This document shows, piece after piece, positions 40,663 through 49,559 of a stretch of 64,000 bases of DNA (position 1 is the first letter of the stretch; every line of letters starts with the position of its first letter). This DNA is from Chitinophaga filiformis (lineage in GTDB: Bacteria; Bacteroidota; Bacteroidia; Chitinophagales; Chitinophagaceae): positions 372,001 through 436,000 of the forward strand of contig NZ_FNBN01000004.1 in assembly GCF_900102545.1 (NCBI RefSeq). Reading direction: 5' to 3'. Both the position numbers and the translations under genes were made by a program. The notes below the pieces were generated by a model. It was not told where the DNA came from. It saw only the letters and a program-made list of their open reading frames with translations, and searched no databases.

Positions 40663-43600
40663 TTATTTAAAGTTGACGTTTATACCGAACACCACTGATT
40701 TCACCTGCGGATATTCACCGCCGTTAGTAGAGATCGTTTCAGGATCATAGGCATAGAAGAACTTTGTCTTTGTCAGCAGATTATCTGCTGATACATAAGC
40801 CCTGAGCCGCTGTATTCTTACTTTGCTGAACCATTGTGCAGGGAATGTATAGCCTAGCTGGATATTCTTCAGACGCAGGTATGCAGCATTCTGCAGCCAG
40901 TAGTCAGACAGGCGGCCGCTGTTGCGGGTATCCAGGAAAGTAAAGCGCGGATACCAGGCATCTGTGTTTTCTGGCGTCCAGTGATCCCTGTGCACCTCCT
41001 GCGGATAAGAGCCATATGCCTGGAAAGTATGCATACCTATTCCTGCTACATAACCATTCCCCTTACCTACTCCCTGCAGAAAAAAGGAGAAATCTATATT
41101 CTTCCAGCCCAGGTTACCTCTCAATGAATATGTGTACCGTGGGAATGCATCACCAATCACCTCACGGTCTTTATCTGCTGTAATTTTATTGTCTCCGTTC
41201 AGGTCCCTGTATCTGATATCACCAGGTCCAACCTTTCCTTTATCTGCATCAAAGATGGCAAACCTTGGCGTGAGCGCTCCCGTTACTGCATCTTTTGTAA
41301 AATCAGATTCCTGTGCCAGTCCATCTGTTCTGTATCCGTAGAAAGCATCGATAGGATAACCTACCTGGCGGATCCTGTCGTCGAGCACTGGCGGCGCTCC
41401 TCCAAGACTTTCTAATCTGTTCCTTACATCAGATAGCTGCGCAACAAGACCGTAGGTGAAATCCCTGATATGATCGTTCCAGGCTACACTAAGTTCCCAA
41501 CCCTTATTGGATACGTTGCCAGCATTCTGATCAGGCACTTCCAGTCCTAATACATCCGGCTGTGGGACTTTCAGCTGTATGTCCATGGTGCGCTTGTTGA
41601 ACCAGTCGGCAGTAACTGCGAGGCGACTGTTCAGGAAAGCCAGGTCAACGCCTACGTTGAACATATTTACCTTTTCCCATCTTAACAACGGGTTGGCCAG
41701 GTTGGTCTGTGCCAATCCGCGGGTCTGTGTATTACCGATTGGCATCGTAGATACACCTGTCAGCACTTCCTGATAAGGATACCATTCTGAATAGGCAGTG
41801 CCATCTGCTCCGTACTGATTACCCAGATTACCATAAGATACTCTCAGCTTACCTTCATTCAACCATTTGTTGCCTTTCAGGAATTCTTCCTGCGTGAAGC
41901 GCCAGCCTGCTGAAGCAGAAGGGAAAGCGCCGTAACGCCTGTCTGCCGCATAACGGGAAGAACCATCGTAGCGAAGATTGAATTCCAGCAGGTACTTTTC
42001 TTTATAATCATAATTCACGCGACCAAACCAGGAGCGCAAAGCATATTGATATGCGTCACCTGTAGCATTAGGATTATCAGATCCAAGATTGAAGACCGGC
42101 ACATCATCGCTTACAAAATTCTGTTTGCTTGCATAAAAAGATTCATAGCGGAAGGTTTCCTGCTGATAGCCTCCCAGTAACTTCACGTGATGCTGTTGGA
42201 TGCTGAAACCATAATTGATCAGGAGGGAAAGGTTATTCATACGACTGGTGTAATCTCTCATCTCCAGGCTGTTGCTGGTGGAGTTGGTATACCAGAACTC
42301 TCCGCTATCAGGATAATAGTAATCCAGCTTGCGATTAAATGTACTACGCTTCTGATTGATAATATTCGTTCCGTATTGTCCTGTAATATCAAGGCGGGGA
42401 AGCAGGTGTAATTTACCGGAAACATTTCCTGTCAGCTCCTGCGACTTAAAATTGTTAAATCCTCCATCTGTGGCCATGGCTACAGGATTGCTGGAACCGC
42501 CGCCATATCCCCAGGTGCCGTTACCGAATTTTACAGGATTCAGCGGCGACATGGTCAGTGCACTGTAGATTGGGCCAGAATTATAATCTGTTCCTCCGGC
42601 AGGCTGGTTCTGTGTACGGTCGATATAACCAATATTAGCATCAATATCAAGGACATCAAATAAGGAATAGGCATTCACTCTTGCACGCACGTTGTTACGC
42701 AGGAACTTGTACTGATCGCCTACTACCAATCCTTTCTGATCCTGCCTTCCATAAGAAAGATAATAAGACATATGCTGAGCGCCGCCGTTAAGGCTTACAT
42801 TATGGTCCTGCAGGGGTGCATGATCTTTGATCAATGCTTTAGGCCAGTTGGTGTTGGCAAAATAATCAGGATCGCTGCCATCTTTTGCTTTCTGAATATC
42901 AGCGTCGGTATAAGTTTCCGGCAACCCAACATTGCGTTGTGCTTCGTTGAGCATTGACATATATTCTACAGCATCCAGCATCTTAGGCACTGCATATGGG
43001 CGTTGCAGCCCATAGTAACCATTGTAGCTGACAGTAGGCGCCTGGTTCAGCTTACCTTTTTTAGTGGTGACAAGTATCACGCCATTGGCGGCACGTGAAC
43101 CATAGATGGATGCAGATGCTGCATCTTTCAATACAGATACACTTTCGATATCTGCAGGGTTCAGGAAGTTGATATCACCAGGCACGCCATCAATCAGAAT
43201 AAAAGGATTCGCATTGTTGGTAGTACCTACACCACGTACCCTGATGGTTGATTTCGGATCACCGGGGAAACCTGTATTACTGACTACGGTCAATCCCGGC
43301 ATCAGGCCCTGTAAGGCTGTAGTCATAGACGTCAGCGGCCTGCTGGCAAGGTCCTTTTCTCCTATCATGCTCACCGCACCAGTCAGATTTACTTTCTTCT
43401 GCGTGCCAAATCCAACTACCACAACCTGGTTCAACTGACGGGTATCTTCATTCAATACTATCTCTATCGCTTGTTGTCCGTTAACGGCCACCTCTTTTTG
43501 AAAATAACCTACATAAGAGAATACCAGCACGGCATCATTACCGGGAACACTGATCTCAAAGTGTCCGTTCGCATCTGTGACGGTACCATTGCCCTTTCCT

Positions 43601-44145
43601 TTCAGGGCCACACTCACACCAGGCAAAGCCACGCCGCCGGCGCCTTTTACAGTGCCGCTCACACGCATTACCTGGATACGCCGCCAGGTATTGTGGTTAA
43701 TAGCGCTATTACTGCTCCATACTGTTTGGAGTTCCATTGCAGCATCGGAGGCGTCTGCATTGGGCGCTTTAGTATCTTTGGTCTCATCATCGCTGGAGAT
43801 AGCAAACTGTCGTGGGGTGATCTGTTTCATTTCGAGCCCGTAAGGCCTGATCAATGATTGCAGGATGCGTGCAAAGGATTTTTCGCGGAAAGTTTCCCTG
43901 CCTTTATTAATCTTCATCTCCAATAATTCTGATCTGCAGAGGAAGCTGACGCCATGCGTCTTCTCAATGTCCTGCAGTATCTGTTTCAGTGTCTGCATTT
44001 GACGCTGACCAGATGTATAAGCGGGTATGTCATGTGCCGGCTGACTCAATACCGCGAAGTCCTGCGCATAGGCAGCCCTTCCGATCAGACACACACATAA
44101 TAAGGTACATCTGCCCAACGTCCTGAGAGGTAGATTTGTGAGCAT
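40663..44145 (-). CDS. SusC/RagA TonB-dependent transporter with STN domain
   Basis: A 1160-residue outer-membrane transporter. A signal peptide is followed by an STN domain (residues about 45-110, ILQDIEKTHGVSFLCRSELL), a carboxypeptidase-like repeat (VSGTVKGAGGVALPGVSVALKGKGNGTVT), a plug domain (LNQVVVVGFGTQKKVNLTGAV to about residue 365) and a long beta-barrel ending in NVNFK. The STN domain takes part in signalling to FecR anti-sigma proteins, consistent with the fecR and sigma genes directly upstream. It imports a nutrient together with the SusD protein. Confidence 0.96.
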   Translation of the reverse strand: MLTNLPLRTLGRCTLLCVCLIGRAAYAQDFAVLSQPAHDIPAYTSGQRQMQTLKQILQDIEKTHGVSFLCRSELLEMKINKGRETFREKSFARILQSLIRPYGLEMKQITPRQFAISSDDETKDTKAPNADASDAAMELQTVWSSNSAINHNTWRRIQVMRVSGTVKGAGGVALPGVSVALKGKGNGTVTDANGHFEISVPGNDAVLVFSYVGYFQKEVAVNGQQAIEIVLNEDTRQLNQVVVVGFGTQKKVNLTGAVSMIGEKDLASRPLTSMTTALQGLMPGLTVVSNTGFPGDPKSTIRVRGVGTTNNANPFILIDGVPGDINFLNPADIESVSVLKDAASASIYGSRAANGVILVTTKKGKLNQAPTVSYNGYYGLQRPYAVPKMLDAVEYMSMLNEAQRNVGLPETYTDADIQKAKDGSDPDYFANTNWPKALIKDHAPLQDHNVSLNGGAQHMSYYLSYGRQDQKGLVVGDQYKFLRNNVRARVNAYSLFDVLDIDANIGYIDRTQNQPAGGTDYNSGPIYSALTMSPLNPVKFGNGTWGYGGGSSNPVAMATDGGFNNFKSQELTGNVSGKLHLLPRLDITGQYGTNIINQKRSTFNRKLDYYYPDSGEFWYTNSTSNSLEMRDYTSRMNNLSLLINYGFSIQQHHVKLLGGYQQETFRYESFYASKQNFVSDDVPVFNLGSDNPNATGDAYQYALRSWFGRVNYDYKEKYLLEFNLRYDGSSRYAADRRYGAFPSASAGWRFTQEEFLKGNKWLNEGKLRVSYGNLGNQYGADGTAYSEWYPYQEVLTGVSTMPIGNTQTRGLAQTNLANPLLRWEKVNMFNVGVDLAFLNSRLAVTADWFNKRTMDIQLKVPQPDVLGLEVPDQNAGNVSNKGWELSVAWNDHIRDFTYGLVAQLSDVRNRLESLGGAPPVLDDRIRQVGYPIDAFYGYRTDGLAQESDFTKDAVTGALTPRFAIFDADKGKVGPGDIRYRDLNGDNKITADKDREVIGDAFPRYTYSLRGNLGWKNIDFSFFLQGVGKGNGYVAGIGMHTFQAYGSYPQEVHRDHWTPENTDAWYPRFTFLDTRNSGRLSDYWLQNAAYLRLKNIQLGYTFPAQWFSKVRIQRLRAYVSADNLLTKTKFFYAYDPETISTNGGEYPQVKSVVFGINVNFK

Positions 44146-44156
44146 TTCTGATTATT

Positions 44157-45203
44157 TTATTGGTTACTGGATTGTATGAAAAGAGTATCTCCTTTCTTTT
44201 CAATTTTCAGGTTTAATGCAAATGATAATGTTTCCAGCAGTGAGGCTTCGTCTTTGACACTCAGGCTGCCAGACACCCGTTGCTTTGCCAATGTTGCATT
44301 GCTGATCTTTACATGATAGCTATAGGTATCTTCAATGTAATGGCCTATATCCTGTAAGCTTACTTTATCCAGGTACTGCCTTTCTTCTTTCCAGACAGCG
44401 TATAGTGATGGATTTACTTTCTTTCTGATGATCTTATTGCTGACTGCCTGATATTGCACGAAATCGCCGGGATCAAGAATGAATGGTGTTTCCGGCAACT
44501 CTTTGAAGTGGAGCCTGATCTTGCCTGTATTTAAGGTAACAGTTGTGGAGGCACCACCTTCTCTGACATTGAAAGACGTACCCAATACATCGATACGCAG
44601 ATTGTCACTATGCACTACAAATTCATTTGCGGCACGCATCCCCGTAGCTGATGGTTTAATTTCAAAAAAGGCTTCGCCCTTTAACCAGATCTCCCGCTTA
44701 GCGCCAGGCTTCCAGTCTGCACGATATGAAAGCGTGGCACCCGCATTCAATCTAACCAGTGAACTGTCGGGTAGCCATACGGTTCTTACCGCTGCGGCAT
44801 ATCCTTTTACAGTCATCATTTCCGGCCCACGTAACACGAAGTACTTCCCCACTACCACGACGCTCACGATAATCGCAGCAGCAGCAGCCCACCACAGGAG
44901 CTTTCTCACAGCACGTACCTTTACTTCCGGCATGGCCTGTCTCTCTGCAGCTTCTATCATAGACAGGTTGCGCGCCAGCGACGCTGCAATCGCATCCTGA
45001 TCAGGTAATCGTGCCTTGAATTGCAAACTGCTGATGAAAGCACGCGCTGCCTCCACCTGCTGCTGCTTGTCAGGGTGCACCTTTAGCCATGCCTGCCACC
45101 ATGCATCATTAACTGCATCGGGGTATTTTACCCATCGTTGGAAGGCATCGTCTTTAATAAAATCTTCCGTTGTAAAAAATGTGTAGTCTTTGGAATGCTC
45201 CAT
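44157..45203 (-). CDS. FecR-family anti-sigma factor
   Basis: A 348-residue FecR-type protein: a cytoplasmic N-terminal domain (W34-W35 and repeated tryptophans), one membrane segment at about residues 102-124 (LLWWAAAAAIIVSVVVVGKYFVL), and a periplasmic FecR domain (VWLPDSSLVRLNAGATLSYR, GEAFFEIKP and GTSFNVR). It relays occupancy of the SusC transporter, through its STN domain, to the sigma factor encoded upstream. The next gene downstream (11 bp) is SusC. Confidence 0.94.
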   Translation of the reverse strand: MEHSKDYTFFTTEDFIKDDAFQRWVKYPDAVNDAWWQAWLKVHPDKQQQVEAARAFISSLQFKARLPDQDAIAASLARNLSMIEAAERQAMPEVKVRAVRKLLWWAAAAAIIVSVVVVGKYFVLRGPEMMTVKGYAAAVRTVWLPDSSLVRLNAGATLSYRADWKPGAKREIWLKGEAFFEIKPSATGMRAANEFVVHSDNLRIDVLGTSFNVREGGASTTVTLNTGKIRLHFKELPETPFILDPGDFVQYQAVSNKIIRKKVNPSLYAVWKEERQYLDKVSLQDIGHYIEDTYSYHVKISNATLAKQRVSGSLSVKDEASLLETLSFALNLKIEKKGDTLFIQSSNQ

Positions 45204-45279
45204 GTTAGCCTGTTACAACTATAGGAGCAGGGAGGCGGGAGTTTTACCCCATGGGGAGAAAACTTTTTTTAGAAAAAAT

Positions 45280-45936
45280 TTAAATACGGAATCCCGAGGA
45301 TGTTCCAAGTATCGCGATTGATAACTGCAGACTGCCTAAAGCGACTGCAAGTGTAGCCAGTGTCATCACAGCCGGTACTAAAGGCATGGTGTGATAAGCA
45401 TCGCGTAATACATCAATGGCACGGGCCATCAGCTTATATGTGGCTTTTACCGAGATCTGCAGGATGCCTGCGATCTCCTCATATTCCATGTTTTCATAGA
45501 AGCGGAAGAATATCGCTTCCTTCTGGCGGGGAGTGAGTTTTTCCATAGCACTCTTCAGTGCCTGGAGCTGTTCATGTTGTTCTTCTTTTGCAAGCTGCTG
45601 CTGTTCTGTGGATATTTCAAGTGCAAAAGGGTATTGTTCATCATCCAGGAGATCTTCCTGTTTGCGCTGAGATAATAATTTCAGCAGACAATGGCGGAAA
45701 GAAACAAACAGGTAGCTTCTGAATTCCCTGATGGCCGCCATTCGCTCGCGGTTCATCCAGAAACGGACAAAGATCTCCTGTATGCTGTCTTCAATCAGCA
45801 CAACATTGTCTGTCAACTTGCATCCGTAGTTATATAAACGGGGGTAGTACAGTTTATAGATATCGGCATAAGCCCCTTTGTCTCCGGCTTTGCAAGCTTC
45901 CCATACAGCAGGATCTATATATTGGCTTTCATACAT
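45280..45936 (-). CDS. ECF sigma-70 factor with hydrophobic C-terminal tail
   Basis: A 218-residue sigma factor. Region 2 is at about residues 25-95 (IYKLYYPRLYNYGCKL, EDSIQEIFVRFW) and region 4 at about residues 125-180 (MEKLTPRQKEAIFFRFYENMEYEEIAGILQISVKATYKLM). The last 30 residues are strongly hydrophobic (VMTLATLAVALGSLQLSIAI), an addition beyond the standard fold that may anchor it to the membrane. Paired with the fecR gene 76 bp downstream, it is the sigma half of a trans-envelope signalling module for the SusC-SusD unit. Confidence 0.93.
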   Translation of the reverse strand: MYESQYIDPAVWEACKAGDKGAYADIYKLYYPRLYNYGCKLTDNVVLIEDSIQEIFVRFWMNRERMAAIREFRSYLFVSFRHCLLKLLSQRKQEDLLDDEQYPFALEISTEQQQLAKEEQHEQLQALKSAMEKLTPRQKEAIFFRFYENMEYEEIAGILQISVKATYKLMARAIDVLRDAYHTMPLVPAVMTLATLAVALGSLQLSIAILGTSSGFRI

Positions 45937-46047
45937 CTCACATTCTTGACGGAAAGACGTAAAATTATTGATAATGACCTGCCTGTTATGTTATCATTCA
46001 ATTAACTAATCGTGGATCTTCTATAGGACATATCCGTGGAAAAACGA

Positions 46048-46092
46048 AATAGTCTATAGACAGGTGCATGGCAATCCTGTCTATGGACTATT
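46048..46092. terminator. 17-bp hairpin between S41 and sigma genes
   Basis: AATAGTCTATAGACAGG and its near-complement (one G-U type change) pair around 11 nt, about 24 bp past the S41 stop. There is no long T-run, so it is a plausible but not classical terminator. Confidence 0.55.
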
Positions 46093-46115
46093 CCTCTAAA
46101 TTTAAAAAGATAATA

Positions 46116-47786
46116 TTATTTCAGCAACTGCTGGTAACGTTCCGGTGCATGCAATACAGCGATTGCTTCGTTTACTTCATTATCGCTGGATAATGATTTC
46201 TCTATACGTCCGCGTTGCATATAATACCGGTTCACGATCTCTTCTTCCAGCAGGCGTTTGATCTCCTGTTTATTCTTGAGCAGGTCCTGCTTCTTATCAT
46301 GTTTCATTTTTATCTGCAATGACTCAAATTCCTTTGCTACAGCATCGTAATACTTTTCCTTCTTCGCTGTAGCCTGGAAGCTTTCCAGCGCCTCTTCACT
46401 ACGGGTTTTGTAGCTGTAATTCCGGCCATCGAGGTATTTCAGAAAATCTGCAAAGTCATCTTCGCTCAGCGCAAAGGTGCTGGCCTGCGGTAATTTCGGA
46501 TGGCTGTAATAATACTGGGTAGCGTAGTCGAAAATGTATAGTTTGCGTAACAGGGTGATAGACACCTGGCTGAGCATGGTAGGTTCTACAGCATCATCCG
46601 GCTCAATACCACCTCCGTCTCTCACTTTACGGCCAGCTGCGGTATTGAATGAACGGCGCAGGGAGTCTGGCATGGATTCCACTTCTCCGTCACTATTCCG
46701 GTGGGAATAGTCAATAGCCTGTATACAACGACCGCTGGGGGTGTAGTATTTGGCTGTAGTTACCTTCAGTTTTGCATTATAAGGCAGCGGACGGGTAGTC
46801 TGCACCAGTCCCTTACCAAAAGAACGCTGGCCGATAATCACTCCTCTATCCAGGTCCTGAACGGCGCCTGCCACGATCTCTGAAGCAGATGCAGAAGAAC
46901 GGTTGGTTAGTACTACCAGCGGGATGTGTGCATCTACTGCAGGTTCTTCTGTTTTGTACTCTCTGTCCCAGCTTTTCACCTTCCCTTTGGTGCTGACGAT
47001 CAGTTTATTCTTATCCACGAAGATATTGGCCACTGACACTGCTTCGTCCAGCAAACCACCGGGATTGCCTCTCAGGTCGAGGATCAGTCCTTTCATAGTG
47101 GGATACTGTTTCTTCAGTTCTTCAAAAGCACTCTGTACCAGGTCGCCGCTGTTCTCTGTGAACTGCGTCATCCGGATATAACCGATATCTGTGCCTGTAA
47201 TACCGGAGTAGCTCACAGCTCTTACATTTATCTCTTCCCTGATGATCTTTTTATTGCTTTCAGCGCCTGTTACGGGATGTTTGGTCACCATAGCCAGACT
47301 GGAGCCTGGAGCGCCTTTTAGTATACGACTGATCTCGTCCTGGTCCATGCCTTTGGTTGGCTTGCCATCGAGCGACAGGATAATATCTCCTGGTTTTACA
47401 CCGGCTTTATCCATCGGACTGCCTTCATACACATCTGTAATGACGGTACGTTCGCTGTCTGTGTTAACAGAAACCCCTACCCCTCCGTATCTGCCGGTGG
47501 CCATAAATTTCAGCTCATCCAGGTTCTCTTCGGGCACAAAGTCGGTATAAGGATCTGTTTCTTCCAGCATGGCGTCAATGCCCTTATACATGAGTTTTTC
47601 CGGTGGCAGATCATCCACGTAATAGGTATTTAGCTCCCGGTAAAAGGCGGCGAATATGTCGAGATTCTTGGCTATTTCGAAGTATTTGTCCTTATCGTTA
47701 TAATAAGCCATGATACTCATACCACCTCCTATCAGTAGCACCAATACCAACACTATCTTTACTTTTCTGCGAAAAAATGCACGCAT
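46116..47786 (-). CDS. S41 family C-terminal processing peptidase
   Basis: A 556-residue peptidase with an N-terminal signal anchor (KIVLVLVLLIGGGMSIMAYY), a PDZ domain (GGVGVSVNTDSERTVITDVYEGSPMDKAGVKPGDIILSLDG, about residues 100-185) and the S41 core. The catalytic pair is Ser300 (in NRSSASASE) and Lys325 (in RSFGKGLVQ), 25 residues apart as expected. A C-terminal helical extension of 150 residues (about residues 400-556) is longer than in minimal CtpA proteins. It works in the periplasm on protein C-termini, such as quality control of outer-membrane proteins. The yidD gene lies upstream. Confidence 0.93.
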   Translation of the reverse strand: MRAFFRRKVKIVLVLVLLIGGGMSIMAYYNDKDKYFEIAKNLDIFAAFYRELNTYYVDDLPPEKLMYKGIDAMLEETDPYTDFVPEENLDELKFMATGRYGGVGVSVNTDSERTVITDVYEGSPMDKAGVKPGDIILSLDGKPTKGMDQDEISRILKGAPGSSLAMVTKHPVTGAESNKKIIREEINVRAVSYSGITGTDIGYIRMTQFTENSGDLVQSAFEELKKQYPTMKGLILDLRGNPGGLLDEAVSVANIFVDKNKLIVSTKGKVKSWDREYKTEEPAVDAHIPLVVLTNRSSASASEIVAGAVQDLDRGVIIGQRSFGKGLVQTTRPLPYNAKLKVTTAKYYTPSGRCIQAIDYSHRNSDGEVESMPDSLRRSFNTAAGRKVRDGGGIEPDDAVEPTMLSQVSITLLRKLYIFDYATQYYYSHPKLPQASTFALSEDDFADFLKYLDGRNYSYKTRSEEALESFQATAKKEKYYDAVAKEFESLQIKMKHDKKQDLLKNKQEIKRLLEEEIVNRYYMQRGRIEKSLSSDNEVNEAIAVLHAPERYQQLLK

Positions 47787-47934
47787 AGGTCATTCAGTTA
47801 GAGTGAGAATAATCTTCCGGTGTGAAATTTACTTAATCTATTACACATAAACTGTTAAACATTCGGATCAATCCTGATATCTGGCAGTCTTCTATCCGGC
47901 ATCCGGGCTGCAGTATCCTTTGGGAAGGACCTGT

Positions 47935-48162
47935 TCAGGGTACGGGATCATGTCCGTGTCCGCCCCAGGGGTGGCAGGACAATATCCGTTTAATGGTCAG
48001 GTAGCCGCCTTTGATGAGCCCATATTTCTGCAGGGCTTCCACCCCATATTGCGAGCAGGTGGGGGTATAGCGACATTTAGCACCCAGCAACGGGGAAATG
48101 CCCCACTGGTAGATCCTGATAAGCCATATAAACGGGTAACTTATGTATTGGAAGACTTTCAT
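47935..48162 (-). CDS. yidD: membrane protein insertion efficiency factor YidD
   Basis: A 75-residue YidD protein with the family signature CRYTPTCSQYGVEALQKYG and the end KRILSCHPWGGHGHDP. It assists YidC in inserting proteins into the membrane. It overlaps the end of rnpA by 4 bp (ATGA), and lies in the rpmH-rnpA-yidD order common in bacteria. Confidence 0.96.
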   Translation of the reverse strand: MKVFQYISYPFIWLIRIYQWGISPLLGAKCRYTPTCSQYGVEALQKYGLIKGGYLTIKRILSCHPWGGHGHDPVP

Positions 48163-48551
48163 TGCGCCACTACTTCTTTTTCCAGTTTCTTTAAAATTAC
48201 CGAAATTTTGCCGTGCAGGGTGGCGAAGGGCGCTATTTTCTTGTCGGTATAGATGAAGAAGAGGGCGAGTTGTTTGGATTGGCGGGAGAGTACGTCATAG
48301 AATTCCTGCTTTTGCAGGCGCCAGCATTCGCGTGTAAGACGTTTTACACGGTTCCGGTCCACCGCATGGGGGAATTTCCTGGTAGAGGCGCTGAAACCGA
48401 CCTGGACGGGGTATTTATTCACAGGTTGATCTACCGGCATATAAATTACCCGGTAGGGAAAAACAGAAAACGCTTTTCCTTCCCGAAAAAGCGTTTCAAT
48501 GAGTTTTCTGCTTTTTAACCTTTCTTCCTTGTTAAAAGAATAAGTTTTTAT
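48159..48551 (-). CDS. rnpA: ribonuclease P protein component (non-canonical start)
   Basis: RNase P protein for 5' maturation of tRNA. The C-terminal part has PVQVGFSASTRKFPHAVDRNRVKRLTREC, the family's RNA-binding motif. The first ATG in frame (48440) would give only 93 residues and drop the N-terminal strand. The frame stays open upstream to 48558 (a stop lies at 48559-48561) and encodes KTYSFNKEERLKSRKLIETL and then FREGKAFSVFPYRVIY, which is clearly the missing N-terminus of bacteroidotal RnpA. No ATG, GTG, TTG or CTG occurs in that stretch, so the natural start is probably the ATA at 48551 (or a nearby ATC). The full product would be 130 residues, the normal size. It follows rpmH. Confidence 0.88.
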   Translation of the reverse strand: MKTYSFNKEERLKSRKLIETLFREGKAFSVFPYRVIYMPVDQPVNKYPVQVGFSASTRKFPHAVDRNRVKRLTRECWRLQKQEFYDVLSRQSKQLALFFIYTDKKIAPFATLHGKISVILKKLEKEVVAQ

Positions 48552-48654
48552 GGCAAGTCTGATTTATCATCCCAATAGCGATACATTCTGTTCTATCAAG
48601 AACCAGCCTTAAAGCCTGCAAGCACGGAGGCTATGCAGTTACGCAGCGGTTCTC

Positions 48655-48810
48655 TTATTTCAGCTTCCGCTCGTCAGAAACAGTTAATTTCTTACGGCCT
48701 TTCGCTCTGCGGGAAGCTAATACTTTACGGCCGTTAGCAGTTTCCATTCTCTTTCTAAAGCCATGAACGCTCTTTCTGCGTCTGTTATGCGGTTGAAAAG
48801 TACGTTTCAT
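48655..48810 (-). CDS. rpmH: 50S ribosomal protein L34
   Basis: A 51-residue protein reading MKRTFQPHNRRRKSVHGF, then RKRMETANGRKVLASRRAKG and RKKLTVSDERKLK, the standard L34 sequence. The open frame runs from ATG 48810 to TAA at 48657-48655. It is the first gene of the rpmH-rnpA-yidD group, 103 bp before rnpA. Confidence 0.97.
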   Translation of the reverse strand: MKRTFQPHNRRRKSVHGFRKRMETANGRKVLASRRAKGRKKLTVSDERKLK

Positions 48811-48885
48811 TTTAATATTTTGTTTTTACCTGTACTATACTAAACACTATCCCGGATTGCGGAATCCTGTTTTTAAAACGGAAGG

Positions 48886-48893
48886 CAAAGGTA
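48886..48893 (-). promoter_or_regulatory. rpmH promoter
   Basis: The minus-strand box TACCTTTG fits TAnnTTTG and lies about 75 bp upstream of rpmH. No TTG is found at the -33 spacing. Confidence 0.6.
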
Positions 48894-48930
48894 GGGAAAA
48901 ATATCAAATAGTAAAGTGTTTTCTAAAAAA

Positions 48931-48955
48931 ATCTGCCCCGGAAGCCGGGGCAGAT
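48931..48955 (-). terminator. intrinsic terminator of the bamA-ompH unit
   Basis: ATCTGCCCCGG and CCGGGGCAGAT form an 11-bp stem on the minus strand, followed by TTTTTTT. It starts about 31 bp past the stop of the last OmpH gene. Confidence 0.88.
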
Positions 48956-48985
48956 CTATTCTAAGTAATACTAGTATTGATCTGA

Positions 48986-49495
48986 TTACTTGATACCCAG
49001 TTTGGTTTTAACCATTGGAGCCAGGTCATCACCTGCAGGAGATACCAACAGGATACCAGCTGAGCTATCCAGTACGTAAGCGTAGCCTTTTTCTTTTGCT
49101 ACATCTTCGATCGCTTTACGCGCTTTGTCGTAGATCGGTTTCAGGATCTCAGCACGTTTTGCTTCAATCTTCTGCTGTGCGCTTTCCTGGTAGTCCTGGA
49201 TATTTTTCTGTGCAGTCTGGATCTCTTTAGTTTTGATCTCCTTGATGTTATCGGTCATTGTTGCCGCACCTTTATCGAATTCAGTCAGTTTCTTCTGGTA
49301 TTCTTCAATCAGCCCTTTACCATCTTTATCCAGTTCCTCAGCAAACTGCTGCAGTGTTTTCTGTGCAGTCTGCGCTTCCGGCATAGCCTCGATCAGCGCT
49401 TGTGCGTTAATATGTCCAACCTTGGACTGAGCCATTGCATTTACGCTGAACAATCCTGAAACTGCCACGAAAGCAATAATTACATACTTCTTCAT
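48986..49495 (-). CDS. OmpH/Skp family periplasmic chaperone (second copy)
   Basis: A 169-residue OmpH/Skp protein with a signal peptide (MKKYVIIAFVAVSGLFSVNAMAQ) and a long helical coiled coil (residues about 45-125, KTLQQFAEELDKDGKGLIEEYQKK) that forms the Skp tentacles. The end (APMVKTKLGIK) closely matches the neighbouring copy. A longer start at 49609 is possible, but it would put 38 non-signal residues before the signal peptide, so ATG 49495 is used. It holds unfolded outer-membrane proteins for BamA. Confidence 0.92.
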   Translation of the reverse strand: MKKYVIIAFVAVSGLFSVNAMAQSKVGHINAQALIEAMPEAQTAQKTLQQFAEELDKDGKGLIEEYQKKLTEFDKGAATMTDNIKEIKTKEIQTAQKNIQDYQESAQQKIEAKRAEILKPIYDKARKAIEDVAKEKGYAYVLDSSAGILLVSPAGDDLAPMVKTKLGIK

Positions 49496-49559
49496 GATGT
49501 TGTCTGTGTTTAAAAAACTTTTGTTACTAAAACTAAGGTTATAAAATGGTTTAAAAGAT

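Noticed and set aside
48159..48440. rnpA starting at the first ATG (93 residues)
   Set aside because: It would lose the conserved N-terminal strand found intact in the open frame upstream.
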